DNA from: Tunturiibacter empetritectus | Lineage (GTDB): Bacteria; Acidobacteriota; Terriglobia; Terriglobales; Acidobacteriaceae | Assembly: GCF_013410875.1 (NCBI RefSeq) | Contig: NZ_JACCCU010000001.1 | Span: 248,001 to 312,000, forward strand | Direction: 5' to 3' | Length of the DNA: 64,000 nucleotides | Shown here: positions 43,051-50,956 of the stretch, piece by piece | Layout of the letters: each line of letters begins with the position of its first letter | How positions within the stretch are numbered: position 1 is the first letter of the stretch | Translations under genes and position numbers: made by a program | Notes under the pieces: model-generated | Seen by the model: the letters and a program-made list of their open reading frames with translations, nothing else | What the model was told of the DNA's origin: nothing | Database searches by the model: none

Positions 43051-43587
43051 TCAGTGCATTCCGCTCGGCAGCGACTTCGTAAGTCTTCCCGCATCTAGCA
43101 CAAGTTCAGCCAGCGCCTCGTCGAAGTTGTGATCATGCGTCTTCTGCAGCGCCGCAGGAGCCACCGATTCGGTCAGCGCCCAAAGCACAAAGTGCGTCGC
43201 CCTGTCGTAGATCACTAGCCGGAACATCGGCAGCGGATCGGAGGCTCCATTTTGCTTGTTCGCGTTCTGTGGACCATTGGGTGCCGTCAATTGCAGCTCG
43301 AAGACCAGGTCTGCCTCACTCGGCGTGCTCACCAACTGATACCGGCCCCAGCTCGACATATCCGCATAAAACTGGTTATAAGCCCGATCCGGATCGCCAC
43401 TGAACGGGTGAGGGAATAGCCCGCTATCGGCCCCCGCATTCGAGATAAACACCTTCTTCGCATTCACTAGCAAAGCCGGCACCGGAGCCGCATCCGGAGT
43501 CACAGGCTCCTGTCCGGACGCAAAAACCCCAAACGGAAACAGAACCAAAGCAACACAAAAACCCACAACCAACCGAATCCGGATCAT
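43051..43587 (-). CDS. Secreted protein of unknown function
   Basis: 178 residues from ATG at 43587, which has a GAGAGGA binding site and begins the signal peptide (RLVVGFCVALVLFPFGVFA). The body LLVNAKKVFISNAGADSG, YNQFYADMSSWGRYQLVSTPSEADLVFELQL and FRLVIYDRATHFVLWALTESV resembles acidobacterial periplasmic proteins with an ABC-toxin-like or DUF4136-like alpha/beta domain, where a short-lived property is compared between alleles; no function can be named. Confidence 0.72.
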   Translation of the reverse strand: MIRIRLVVGFCVALVLFPFGVFASGQEPVTPDAAPVPALLVNAKKVFISNAGADSGLFPHPFSGDPDRAYNQFYADMSSWGRYQLVSTPSEADLVFELQLTAPNGPQNANKQNGASDPLPMFRLVIYDRATHFVLWALTESVAPAALQKTHDHNFDEALAELVLDAGRLTKSLPSGMH

Positions 43588-43717
43588 CGTAGTGTCCTCT
43601 CCCTGCGAACCGAGAGTGCCGTGTCGCGAAAGCACAATCCGTCCACGCACTCCATCAGACGCACGACAAGTTACAAATGTTTCGCATAGCCAAGCAGCCT
43701 CGTCACGACCAACACGC

Positions 43718-45355
43718 CTAGACCGTCACCGACTCGCGATATTCACCAAACACCCTCCGCATCACATCTGCAATCTCCCCCACCGTCGCAAAGCTCTCTA
43801 TAGCGTTAAGTATCTGCGGCATCAGATTGCTTCCACCCCGCGCCGCATCTTCCACCCGCCGCAGTGCCGCAGCATGCACTCCTGCATCCCGTCGCAGACG
43901 CATCGCACGAACCCGTTCCACCTGCCGTCCCTCCAGTGCCTCATCGATCCGCTGTATCGGCACCGCAACCTCCTGCTCACTCGCGAACTCATTCACCCCA
44001 ACGACAATCGCTTCCTTCGCATCCACCGCCTGCTGATACCCATAAGCCGCATTTTGTATCTCCCGCTGCACATATCCTTGGTCGATCGCCCGCAGCATCC
44101 CATACTTCCCGCCCAGATCGAAACGCGCAATTGTAGCCAAATACTCCTCGGCCCGCCGCTCAATCTCATTGGTCAGCGACTCCACATAAAACGACCCCGC
44201 CAGCGGATCCACCGACTGCGCCACCCCACTCTCATGCGCCAGAATCTGCTGCGTCCGCAAAGCAATCCGCGCCGCATTCTCCGTCGGCAGCGACAACGCC
44301 TCATCGAACCCATTCGTATGCAGACTCTGCGTCCCACCCAGCACGGCCGCCAGCGCCTGCAGCGTCGTCCGTGCGATATTGTTCTCCGGCTGCTGCGCCG
44401 TCAGCGTCGATCCAGCCGTCTGCGTATGAAACCGCAGCATCCAGCTCCGCGGGTTCTTCGCGCCAAAGTGCTCCCGCATAATCCGCGCCCACATCCTCCG
44501 CGCCGCACGAAACTTCGCCACCTCTTCCAGCAGATTGTTATGCGAGTTGAAGAAAAAACTCAGCCGCGGCGCAAACGCATCCACCTCCAGCCCCGCGTCA
44601 ATCGCGGCCTGCACATACGTCATGCCATCGGCCAGCGTAAACGCCACCTCCTGCACCGCCGTACATCCAGCCTCGCGCATGTGGTACCCCGAGATCGAGA
44701 TCGTATTCCACTCCGGCACCTCGTCGGCCGCCCACGCAAAGATGTCCGTCACCAGCCGCATCGCATGCGTCACCGGATAGATATACGTCCCCCGCGCAAT
44801 GTACTCCTTCAAAATATCGTTCTGAATCGTACCGTTCAGCCCTTTGACCTTCGCCCCCGTCCGCTTCGCCACCGCAACATACAGCGCAAGCAAAATCGAT
44901 GCCGTCGCATTGATCGTCATCGACGTCGAGATCGTATCCAGCCGAATCCCATCGAACAGCCGCTGCATATCCTCGATCGAATCGATCGCGACCCCAACCT
45001 TCCCCACCTCCCCCAGCGCCAGCGGCGAGTCCGAGTCGTACCCAATCTGCGTCGGCAGATCGAACGCCACACTCAACCCCTTCGTCCCATGCGCCAGCAA
45101 AAACTTATACCGTTTATTCGACTCCTCCGCATCCCCCATCCCGGCATACTGCCGCATCGTCCACAGCCGTCCGCGATACATCGTCGGCTGAATCCCCCGC
45201 GTAAACGGATACTCCCCCGGCTCCCCCACCGCATAAGCCGCGTCGACGCCCGCAAGATCCTCCGCCCGATACACCAGCTCCACCGGAATCCCGGAGCTCG
45301 TCTCCGGCTGCTTCGAGTCCGCTTGTTTCAAGTTGTTTTTCTTCTCGTCAGACAT
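43718..45355 (-). CDS. Methylmalonyl-CoA mutase-type acyl-CoA mutase, large subunit without B12 domain
   Basis: 545 residues. [46 protein letters not shown]-like [18 protein letters not shown], and [12 protein letters not shown] are the catalytic TIM barrel of B12-dependent acyl-CoA mutases. The C-terminal cobalamin-binding domain is absent, so a separate small subunit must supply it, and none is in this window. The segment [12 protein letters not shown] differs from the PPxPxM usually seen, and [10 protein letters not shown] is a common variant of the pocket, so methylmalonyl-, isobutyryl- or hydroxyisobutyryl-CoA are all possible substrates. ATG at 45355 (MSDEKK) is preferred to 45382. Confidence 0.92.
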   Translation of the reverse strand: MSDEKKNNLKQADSKQPETSSGIPVELVYRAEDLAGVDAAYAVGEPGEYPFTRGIQPTMYRGRLWTMRQYAGMGDAEESNKRYKFLLAHGTKGLSVAFDLPTQIGYDSDSPLALGEVGKVGVAIDSIEDMQRLFDGIRLDTISTSMTINATASILLALYVAVAKRTGAKVKGLNGTIQNDILKEYIARGTYIYPVTHAMRLVTDIFAWAADEVPEWNTISISGYHMREAGCTAVQEVAFTLADGMTYVQAAIDAGLEVDAFAPRLSFFFNSHNNLLEEVAKFRAARRMWARIMREHFGAKNPRSWMLRFHTQTAGSTLTAQQPENNIARTTLQALAAVLGGTQSLHTNGFDEALSLPTENAARIALRTQQILAHESGVAQSVDPLAGSFYVESLTNEIERRAEEYLATIARFDLGGKYGMLRAIDQGYVQREIQNAAYGYQQAVDAKEAIVVGVNEFASEQEVAVPIQRIDEALEGRQVERVRAMRLRRDAGVHAAALRRVEDAARGGSNLMPQILNAIESFATVGEIADVMRRVFGEYRESVTV

Positions 45356-45500
45356 GCCGAACAAGTGTACCCGTCCGCACACTGCTGCTGCAGTCAGCGC
45401 AGTTTCAAAGAGACTGTGATGACCGGGTGCCCTATCCTTCGCGCTCTTTGCGAAGAGTGGGAAGCGACATTGTTCGCATCACATCAACACCGAAGAAGCG

Positions 45501-46025
45501 TTAGCTCCGCTTACCCCTGCGGTTCGCCTTCACAAAGCTGCTCACGCAGAAGTACCCAAACACCACCGCCATCGCCACCGCCAGCAGCAGATGTCCATGC
45601 GCCTCATGGTTCCCCGCCGTCTCATGCAGCTCCCCGCGCATCTTCCACGCATTGCTCACCGCAAACGCCGCGAAGATCCCGAAGAAGACCCCGGTAAACT
45701 CCAGCCAGAGCTGACTCGAAGCCTTTGCAAACGGCCCCCACACCGCCTCGCCAAACCGCTTCCCGCCGCGCTTTAGCCCCTTGCCCGTCTCGACCACCTG
45801 AGCCGTCGTTCGCGCTGTCTTTCCCCCCAGCCGAGCGCCCGACACTTCCGCCTTACTCCGGGCAGCGTTCGCCGCAGAAGTCTCAGCCCCCGCAGCCGAA
45901 GCACTCGGAGCCTTCCCCGCGACAGAAGGATTCGGCGCCGTAGCCGCATCCACCGCCGTCACCAGCGTCTTAGCCGCCAGCCGAGCCCCAATCCCAAGCG
46001 TGCGACCGAACCGAACCGAATCCAT
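45501..46025 (-). CDS. Membrane protein with Ala-rich N-terminal region
   Basis: 174 residues. The first 90 are Ala/Gly/Ser/Thr/Lys-rich and probably disordered; two hydrophobic helices follow (LWLEFTGVFFGIFAAFAVSNAW and LLLAVAMAVVFGYFCVSSFV) separated by a His-rich loop (HETAGNHEAHGH). Unknown function. ATG at 46025 is used; a TTG lies two codons upstream. Confidence 0.7.
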   Translation of the reverse strand: MDSVRFGRTLGIGARLAAKTLVTAVDAATAPNPSVAGKAPSASAAGAETSAANAARSKAEVSGARLGGKTARTTAQVVETGKGLKRGGKRFGEAVWGPFAKASSQLWLEFTGVFFGIFAAFAVSNAWKMRGELHETAGNHEAHGHLLLAVAMAVVFGYFCVSSFVKANRRGKRS

Positions 46026-46166
46026 ACCCAAGAGTGTAGCCGTTCCTCATCACTCGGCGAAATCATTCCCACGATCACCGCATCCGCCACTTTCCCTAGA
46101 ATTTCGACTCCCACAACGCATCGTTTTTCCCGGCATTGGAATCAGAGCAAACAGAGGAGCCCCATA

Positions 46167-46319
46167 ATGAAGAGCACGCTCTGGATGATCGGCGGGTTCT
46201 GTGCCGCCGCCGCTGGCTTTCTGGTCCTGGGATGCCGCCGCACCCCAGCCGTAGAGCTTCTCGCTCACCGCTTAGAAGACGCCTGGGCCGACCATCACAC
46301 TGTTGTTGAAACCACTTAG
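46167..46319 (+). CDS. 50-residue small membrane protein
   Basis: Starts ATG at 46167 with GAGGAG about eight nt upstream and ends TAG. One hydrophobic helix (MIGGFCAAAAGFLVLG, residues 7-22), then RRTPAVELLAHRLEDAWADHHTVV. The amphipathic, well-formed C-terminal half and the good binding site favour a real gene too short to be caught by size limits. I recall similar short acidobacterial proteins but cannot name a function. Confidence 0.65.
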   Translation: MKSTLWMIGGFCAAAAGFLVLGCRRTPAVELLAHRLEDAWADHHTVVETT

Positions 46320-46494
46320 AGTCATCACCCGGTCCCTGAAGAAATGCCGTTGCGGCGGCCACCGCCATGGGCGTATTCTTTAACCAGAAGCCAGTGACGC
46401 CGACATACCCGCAATGCCGTTCCCGCCGGTCACCTTCGCTGGGAATACCCGATGCGTGGAGTAGTTCGAACGATAGGGCAGCCCGGAGGTGGCA

Positions 46495-46809
46495 TTGAAT
46501 CAGAAGGTCAAAAACCTGATACAGAAACTTGGCGAAGCGATCCACGAGTCCGTCTCGGAGTCGGAGGATATAGCAGGCGTCGTCAAAAACATCCGCGAAC
46601 AGGGTTTTGATGTCCTCCTCATGCTTGAGGCCACCATCGGTCTCAACGAGGTTGAGGCAGAAGCCGACGAGGCCACTGAAGGCGCCGAAGAAGGCACCAC
46701 GGGCCCATTCACCTCAAACGACGTATCCTTTCTGAAGTCCTTGCGCATCAGCCTCACTGAAGACGAGTCGACAGACGATACCGATTCCACCGACACCACC
46801 GAAGCCTAA
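46495..46809 (+). CDS. Small acidic protein
   Basis: 104 residues. The N-terminal half is helical (QKVKNLIQKLGEAIHESVSESEDIAGVVKNIREQGFDVLLML); the rest is Asp/Glu/Thr-rich and probably disordered, ending DSTDTTEA. TTG at 46495 with GGAGG five nt upstream is preferred to the GTG at 46489, which overlaps that site. Function unknown. Confidence 0.72.
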   Translation: MNQKVKNLIQKLGEAIHESVSESEDIAGVVKNIREQGFDVLLMLEATIGLNEVEAEADEATEGAEEGTTGPFTSNDVSFLKSLRISLTEDESTDDTDSTDTTEA

Positions 46810-46955
46810 GCACCGCAGTTGTACCGAAGGCTGACACACAGAAGACTTGACCACGAACGGCTGATCACAGAAGTCCAGGTAGCCCTCTCATGCGACCGTG
46901 GTCCACGGCTTCTGTCGTGTCTTGGCTTGGTCGGTCCAGCCGAAGTCATGCGACG

Positions 46956-47318
46956 TTAGTCATGGTGGAAGTAGAAGAGGTTCCCGTCCAGATCCATGAC
47001 AGTGAACTGTCGCAATCCCCACGGCTTTTTTTCCAGAGGATCGACGATCTTCGCACCTGACGACTTCAACTCCTGGTATGTCGCATCGATATCGTTAGCG
47101 AACATCCAGTGCACCGCAGGGTCGAACGGCAGCTTCCTCTTCCGAAAGAAGATCGCCGCCTTACCGCGGGACACGGCTCCAATCCCTTTATCCGGTTCAA
47201 GCCATCCAATCTCAAAGCCCAGTACATCTCTGTAACGCTGTTGTGCGCGTTCAACATCAGCGACCGGCAACTCCGGCACTGGTGGGCCAATCGAGGTCAT
47301 CTTCTCTTTGACGTCCAT
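46956..47318 (-). CDS. VOC-superfamily protein (glyoxalase/bleomycin resistance-like)
   Basis: 120 residues. VPELPVADVERAQQRYRDVLGFEIGW and GLRQFTVMDLDGNLFYFHHD are the two halves of the VOC fold, with likely metal ligands at the His of AVHWMFA and Glu/Asp positions. The ATG at 47318 has AAGGAGGAG seven nt upstream and is preferred to the frame start at 47360. Substrate unknown. Confidence 0.9.
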   Translation of the reverse strand: MDVKEKMTSIGPPVPELPVADVERAQQRYRDVLGFEIGWLEPDKGIGAVSRGKAAIFFRKRKLPFDPAVHWMFANDIDATYQELKSSGAKIVDPLEKKPWGLRQFTVMDLDGNLFYFHHD

Positions 47319-47618
47319 GGACTCCTCCTTTTGCTCTCCTTTATGCAACAAGACCGCCAACGCGTCAAATTTCAGACTCGCACAAAGTAGTCATGGGATC
47401 TGTAGATCTTTATGGCCAGAGGGGTAAGGATAAACTTGACCGCTATCTCTTCCTCATCCGCAACTCTGCCAGCTTCCATCCACGGTCCATAAGTCTGGCC
47501 ATTCAAGCTTGAAGCTTGATCCCAAGGAATCTCCTCGTGCCGAACCAATCGTCACACCGAACAGAGAAGCCGCCTGAAGACAGATAGCAGGAGTTCGACC
47601 TGCTATCTGCCCCATTCT
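47319..47618. other. Intergenic region between VOC and DinB genes
   Basis: 300 bp, both neighbours on the minus strand. Contains the terminator of the DinB gene at 47581-47609; otherwise nothing recognised. Confidence 0.5.
47581..47609 (-). terminator. Hairpin after the DinB gene
   Basis: CAGATAGCAGG, loop AGTTCGA, CCTGCTATCTG: a perfect 11-bp stem ten bases after the DinB-gene stop. The T-run is weak (TCTGTCTT). Confidence 0.65.
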
Positions 47619-48122
47619 TTAGTGAAACTCATCCGCGCTCGGCCCATAGATCGCCGGCACCTTCGCATCATTCAGCCGCAGATAAACTGTAAGCTGTCCG
47701 CGATGATGTGCCAGGTGGCTCAGCGCGCCATTCGAAATCGTGACATACCTCGGCCCCTCAGAAAGCACCTGATCCCCCATCTTCAGCTTCCAGGTCTTCA
47801 TCAGATGCTCTTCGGTCGTATTCTCCAGCGCCCTTCGCGAAGTTTTGAGTCCCTCCTCAAGCAGCGAAGCCAACTCCGTCCGCGTCTCCACCGCCTTTGT
47901 CTGAAAATTCCTTCCATTCCCATTCAAATCCAGCTCATCGTGATCGATCATCAGCGCCACCCAGCCAGGCATCGTCGCCACCAGCGCCGCCAGCTTTCCC
48001 AACTCCATCGACTTCTCATGCGGCTTCCACGAGTTCTGCCCCTCAGGCACCCGCTCAATCGCCTTTCTTGACGCCTCAGCTTCGCTCTCCAACTGCTCCA
48101 GAAAATATCTCCTGAACTCCAT
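47619..48122 (-). CDS. DinB-family protein
   Basis: 167 residues. Four-helix-bundle DinB pattern with a metal-binding histidine triad: RPEG-like KAIERVPEGQNSWKPHEKSM, then MIDHDELD, and the C-terminal ALSHLAHHRGQLTVYLR motif. Related proteins are thiol-dependent transferases (for example bacillithiol S-transferases), but substrate cannot be assigned. Divergent from the WYL-type regulator, with a palindromic operator between them. Confidence 0.9.
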   Translation of the reverse strand: MEFRRYFLEQLESEAEASRKAIERVPEGQNSWKPHEKSMELGKLAALVATMPGWVALMIDHDELDLNGNGRNFQTKAVETRTELASLLEEGLKTSRRALENTTEEHLMKTWKLKMGDQVLSEGPRYVTISNGALSHLAHHRGQLTVYLRLNDAKVPAIYGPSADEFH

Positions 48123-48176
48123 CGCACTTCCTCCTTGGAAAGCCTCGGGCTTTCACTTCGAAAGTTAGTCTCCTAT

Positions 48177-48197
48177 ATATGACATCTAGTGTCATAT
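48177..48197. promoter_or_regulatory. Palindromic operator between DinB and WYL-regulator genes
   Basis: ATATGACA-TCTAG-TGTCATAT, perfect 8-bp arms, 46 bp before the regulator start and 55 bp before the DinB start. The regulator very probably binds here and controls both directions. Confidence 0.7.
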
Positions 48198-48242
48198 TAA
48201 AGAAATAACTTTATTTGAAAGGAAAGGAGGGCAGACAAATCC

Positions 48243-49199
48243 ATGAAGTCCGATCGCCTCCTCTCCACCCTCATGCTCCTTCAGGCCCACGGCCGTCTCT
48301 CCACCCGCGAGGTAGCCGAGCGGCTCGAGATCTCCCAGCGCACCGCCCATCGCGATATGGAAGCCTTATGTACAGCGGGCATTCCCCTCATCGCCCATCG
48401 CGGCGCAACCGGCGGCTGGGAGCTGCAAAGAGGCTGGCGCACCAAGGTCCCCGGCCTCGACGACGCCGAACTCCAGGCCCTCCTCATGGCCCAGCCCAGC
48501 GCTCTCGGCGACCGCAAACTCACCGCCGCCGCCCAGCGCGCCTTCGACAAACTCATGGCCTCCATGCCCACCGCCATGCGCCTTCAGGCCCACTCCATTC
48601 AGGCTCGCCTGCACATCGACCCTACCGGCTGGAGACCCACCCCCGAAGACCTCTCCATGCTCCCCCTTGTGCAGGATGCCCTCGCCCGCGACTGCAAGCT
48701 CACCTTCCTCTACACCCGCGCCGACGGCGAATCCAGCTCCCGCACCGTCGATCCACTCGGCATCGTCTGCAAACAAACCGTCTGGTATCTCATCGCGCAA
48801 TCCTCGGCGGGCACTCGCACCTACCGCATCTCTCGTATGCGCGAGGTCGTAGTCCTCGCACTCCCATTCCTCAGACCGTCCGGCTTCGATCTCGCCGCCT
48901 ACTGGAAACAAAGCACCGCAGCACTCAAAGACCGCCAACAGACCGTCGCCACGATCCTCGCACTCTCAGACGAAGGCGTCGCCTCCATCGAGCGTTGGTG
49001 TCCTATGGTTCCCGCACTCAACCATCGCGCATCACGCACCCTGCCTAAGGGCTGGCATCTCTTTCACGTCGAGTTTGAAAGCTACCAGCAAGCCCGCTTC
49101 GTCATTCTGGGCCTCGGCTCTCGCGCTGCAGCTATTGCACCGCCCAATCTCCGCAAAGAGATCAAAGCAGAACTCCGCCGCATGATTCACTTCACATAG
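48243..49199 (+). CDS. YafY-type HTH and WYL-domain transcriptional regulator
   Basis: 318 residues. N-terminal winged helix (RLLSTLMLLQAHGRLSTREVAERLEISQRTAHRDMEAL, residues about 5-42; ISQRTAHRDME is the recognition part), then a WYL domain (LTFLYTRADGE ... VWYLIAQ, near residues 150-205) and a WCX-type C-terminal domain. A binding site AAGGAGGG lies 12 nt before the ATG. Such regulators commonly stand next to a DinB or VOC gene, as here. Confidence 0.93.
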   Translation: MKSDRLLSTLMLLQAHGRLSTREVAERLEISQRTAHRDMEALCTAGIPLIAHRGATGGWELQRGWRTKVPGLDDAELQALLMAQPSALGDRKLTAAAQRAFDKLMASMPTAMRLQAHSIQARLHIDPTGWRPTPEDLSMLPLVQDALARDCKLTFLYTRADGESSSRTVDPLGIVCKQTVWYLIAQSSAGTRTYRISRMREVVVLALPFLRPSGFDLAAYWKQSTAALKDRQQTVATILALSDEGVASIERWCPMVPALNHRASRTLPKGWHLFHVEFESYQQARFVILGLGSRAAAIAPPNLRKEIKAELRRMIHFT

Positions 49200-49380
49200 C
49201 AAAGCCGCAAACCGCGCTTACCCCTTCGCATCCTTGAACTCTGCCAGATGCAGTCGGACCGCCATCGTTGCTGCCTATATTGTTGTTGCCGTCGCCGGTG
49301 TCTGTGCCATCGCTGTCGCTGTCGCTGTTGCCGTCGCCGTTGCCGTCACCTTTCCTATCAGCCCCATGAAAAGCCACGTC

Positions 49381-49431
49381 ATCCTGAGCGAAGTTGCTCA
49401 CGGCACTTTGTGAGCAACGCAGTCGAAGGAT
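49381..49431. repeat. REP-like hairpin inside the low-complexity tract
   Basis: Outer ATCCT/AGGAT and inner GTTGCTCAC/GTGAGCAAC (perfect 9 bp) around an eight-base loop. A short ATCCC-GTAGGGAT variant stands in the other low-complexity tract near 61192. Confidence 0.6.
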
Positions 49432-49629
49432 CCCCGTATTTGTCTTTGCTGTTGCTGTTGCTGTTGCATTTGCCTTTTTGCCCGTGAAAACCCATGTCAA
49501 CCCCCAACCACTACAAAACCCGCTCCAGCCGCGGCTTTTCGCGTGGCGTATTCCCCAGCTCAAACCAGTACAATTAAAGAAGAGGCAAAACCCAATCAGG
49601 CAGGAGGCAAAGGCAACTGCAACAAAATA

Positions 49630-49744
49630 AATATTTTGCGCACAAGCCTCCTACAATCAACAGCTTGCAGCCATACCCTCACCGTAAACCTATGCAAGCA
49701 TTAGACTTACTCCCAAAATACCCAACTACCAGGGGGGAGGGGGT
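49630..49744. repeat. ATATTTTGCG ... AAAATACCC ... G-tract element, copy B
   Basis: AATATTTTGCG (49630-49640) and CCAAAATACCCAAC leading to ACCAGGGGGGAGGGGGT (49713-49744). Same parts and order as copy A at 7392-7479, with 74 bp instead of 45 bp between them. Confidence 0.6.
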
Positions 49745-49787
49745 CATACACGGCAAGCAAGGAGCCAGGAGTCAGAAGGGAACATCG

Positions 49788-49816
49788 TTGACCCCCATCT
49801 AGGAACGCGATACACT
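49788..49816 (+). promoter_or_regulatory. Promoter of rplU-rpmA
   Basis: TTGACC (49788-49793), exactly 17 bp, TACACT (49811-49816). Start predicted near 49823, giving a leader of about 209 nt before rplU. Confidence 0.65.
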
Positions 49817-49822
49817 CATTAA

Positions 49823-50031
49823 GTTTGGCGCTGCAGCCCGTCTGTCTTCATCTCAAGATGATCTCGAGGGTTGCAGGGACGACAGGCTTAGGCCCGGCGG
49901 TCACTGGAAACCCGAGACTGCGATGGCTTGACCGGTTGGCTTACTGTAGTGCTCCTGTATGCGCCCATGCAGCACAATCTATTTTCTGAAGAAAGCGGTC
50001 AGCATCACGCGACTCGCTTGAGGTTCTAGTC
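49823..50031 (+). promoter_or_regulatory. Long structured leader of rplU-rpmA
   Basis: About 209 nt. Possible stems: GCAGCCC with GGGTTGC, CATCT-CA-AGATG inside it, GGTCA with TGACC further on, and GTGCT with AGCAC near 49950-49976. Such long leaders of ribosomal-protein operons often bind a product for autoregulation; here this is inference only. Confidence 0.35.
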
Positions 50032-50367
50032 ATGTACGCAGTCATCCGCACCGGCGGCAAACAGTATCTGGTCTCCCCTGGCGAGAAGTTGAAGATTGAA
50101 ACCACCGCCCACGAGAACGGCAACATCGAGTTCTCCGACATCCTTGCCGTCAGTGGCGAAGCTGGCAAGTTCGAGTCCGACCTCACCGGCGCCAAGGTGC
50201 TTGCCTCCGTCGTCGGCGAAGGCCGCGGCGAAAAGATCCTCGTCTTCAAGCTCAAGCGCAAGAAGCAGTACAAGAAGATGCAGGGCCACCGCCAGAACTT
50301 CGTCGAGGTCAAGATCAATGAGATCCTCGTCAACGGCAAGAGCTTCAAGGAAGAAGCAGCAAAGTAA
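50032..50367 (+). CDS. rplU: 50S ribosomal protein L21
   Basis: 111 residues, complete: MYAVIRTGGKQYLVSPGEKL at the start and KLKRKKQYKKMQGHRQNF near residue 80 bind 23S rRNA. GAGG lies before the ATG. Followed after 62 bp by rpmA, the usual order. Confidence 0.98.
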   Translation: MYAVIRTGGKQYLVSPGEKLKIETTAHENGNIEFSDILAVSGEAGKFESDLTGAKVLASVVGEGRGEKILVFKLKRKKQYKKMQGHRQNFVEVKINEILVNGKSFKEEAAK

Positions 50368-50429
50368 AGCTTCCCGGCAAATTTTAATAAGCGCCAGAGC
50401 CCAGAGGGCAGCGCGAAAGAGGCAATCGA

Positions 50430-50705
50430 ATGGCACATAAAAAAGGATTAGGTTCTTCCAAAAACGGCCGCGACTCAAACGCCCAGCGGCTCGGAGTCAA
50501 AGTATTCGGCGGCCAGACCATCCTCGGCGGCGGCATCATTGTCCGTCAGCGTGGCACCCCGCTCAAGCCCGGCGCCAACGTCGGTCGCGGCAAAGACGAC
50601 ACCCTCTTCGCCAAGGTCAACGGCATAGTCCGCTTCCAGGACAAGGGACAGCAGGGTCGCTTCGTCAACGTCGACCCAGCCGAGCTTACCTCCGTTCCTG
50701 TCTAG
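50430..50705 (+). CDS. rpmA: 50S ribosomal protein L27
   Basis: 91 residues: [20 protein letters not shown], the conserved flexible N-terminus near the peptidyl-transferase centre, then [23 protein letters not shown]. The N-terminus is mature-type (no cleaved leader as in Firmicutes). Downstream neighbour is not obgE as it often is elsewhere. Confidence 0.98.
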   Translation: MAHKKGLGSSKNGRDSNAQRLGVKVFGGQTILGGGIIVRQRGTPLKPGANVGRGKDDTLFAKVNGIVRFQDKGQQGRFVNVDPAELTSVPV

Positions 50706-50707
50706 TC

Positions 50708-50744
50708 GCCACAAGTCACCAGCTACTGGCCACAAGTCACCAGC
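50708..50744. repeat. 16-bp direct repeat after rpmA
   Basis: GCCACAAGTCACCAGC at 50708-50723 and again at 50729-50744, followed by a partial third unit (AAGTCACCA). Likely a small tandem duplication between the stop and the terminator. Confidence 0.7.
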
Positions 50745-50769
50745 AAGTCACCACAATCTGCACCTGAGA

Positions 50770-50794
50770 ACCCTGCCCAAGTGCAGGGTTTTCT
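50770..50794 (+). terminator. Intrinsic terminator of rplU-rpmA
   Basis: ACCCTGC, loop CCAAGT, GCAGGGT, followed by TTTCT. 64 nt after the stop and 13 bp before repeat copy 4. Confidence 0.85.
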
Positions 50795-50806
50795 ATTTCA
50801 GAAACT

Positions 50807-50956
50807 GTCCTGCCGGACGGGCTCCCTGCGCGGGCGGCGGTCACTTCGTGACGTGTATACCCCTTTGGTTGGCGCTCCCGATGGTCGCAAACGAAGTTGA
50901 TTCCGACCAACGGGAGGATCACGCGAAGCTTCAAAAAGGCGTGTGAACGCCCGCCA
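50807..50956. repeat. Nested palindromic intergenic element, copy 4 (type-B right arm inside a gene)
   Basis: Left tip and arm are standard (GTCCTGCCGGACGGGC, CCCTGCGCGGG, GTCACTTCGTGAC, GTATACC), the central pair is present, but the right arm is type B: on the minus strand GGCGTTCACACGCC-TTTTT (50933-50951). That arm covers the last codons and stop of the MBL gene; the standard right tip is missing. Confidence 0.9.

Larger units (their letters stand above)
49200..49787. other. Low-complexity intergenic region before rplU
   Basis: No gene believed. From about 49300 to 49350 and 49440 to 49475 the plus strand is built of CTGTTGC/CTGTCGC-type units; the reading frames there give Ala/Val or Gly/Asn/Asp repeats with no fold. 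Between the two tracts is a hairpin repeat (49381-49431), and after them a copy of the ATATTTTGCG/G-tract element (49630-49744). Confidence 0.7.

Noticed and set aside
43592..45697. A 701-codon plus-strand frame opposite the mutase gene
   Set aside because: Shadow frame with extreme Arg/Pro/His composition; the minus strand holds the real conserved mutase.
46096..46545. 149-codon minus-strand frame
   Set aside because: Cys/Arg-rich without motifs, overlaps the better-supported 50-residue plus-strand gene and the start of the acidic-protein gene.
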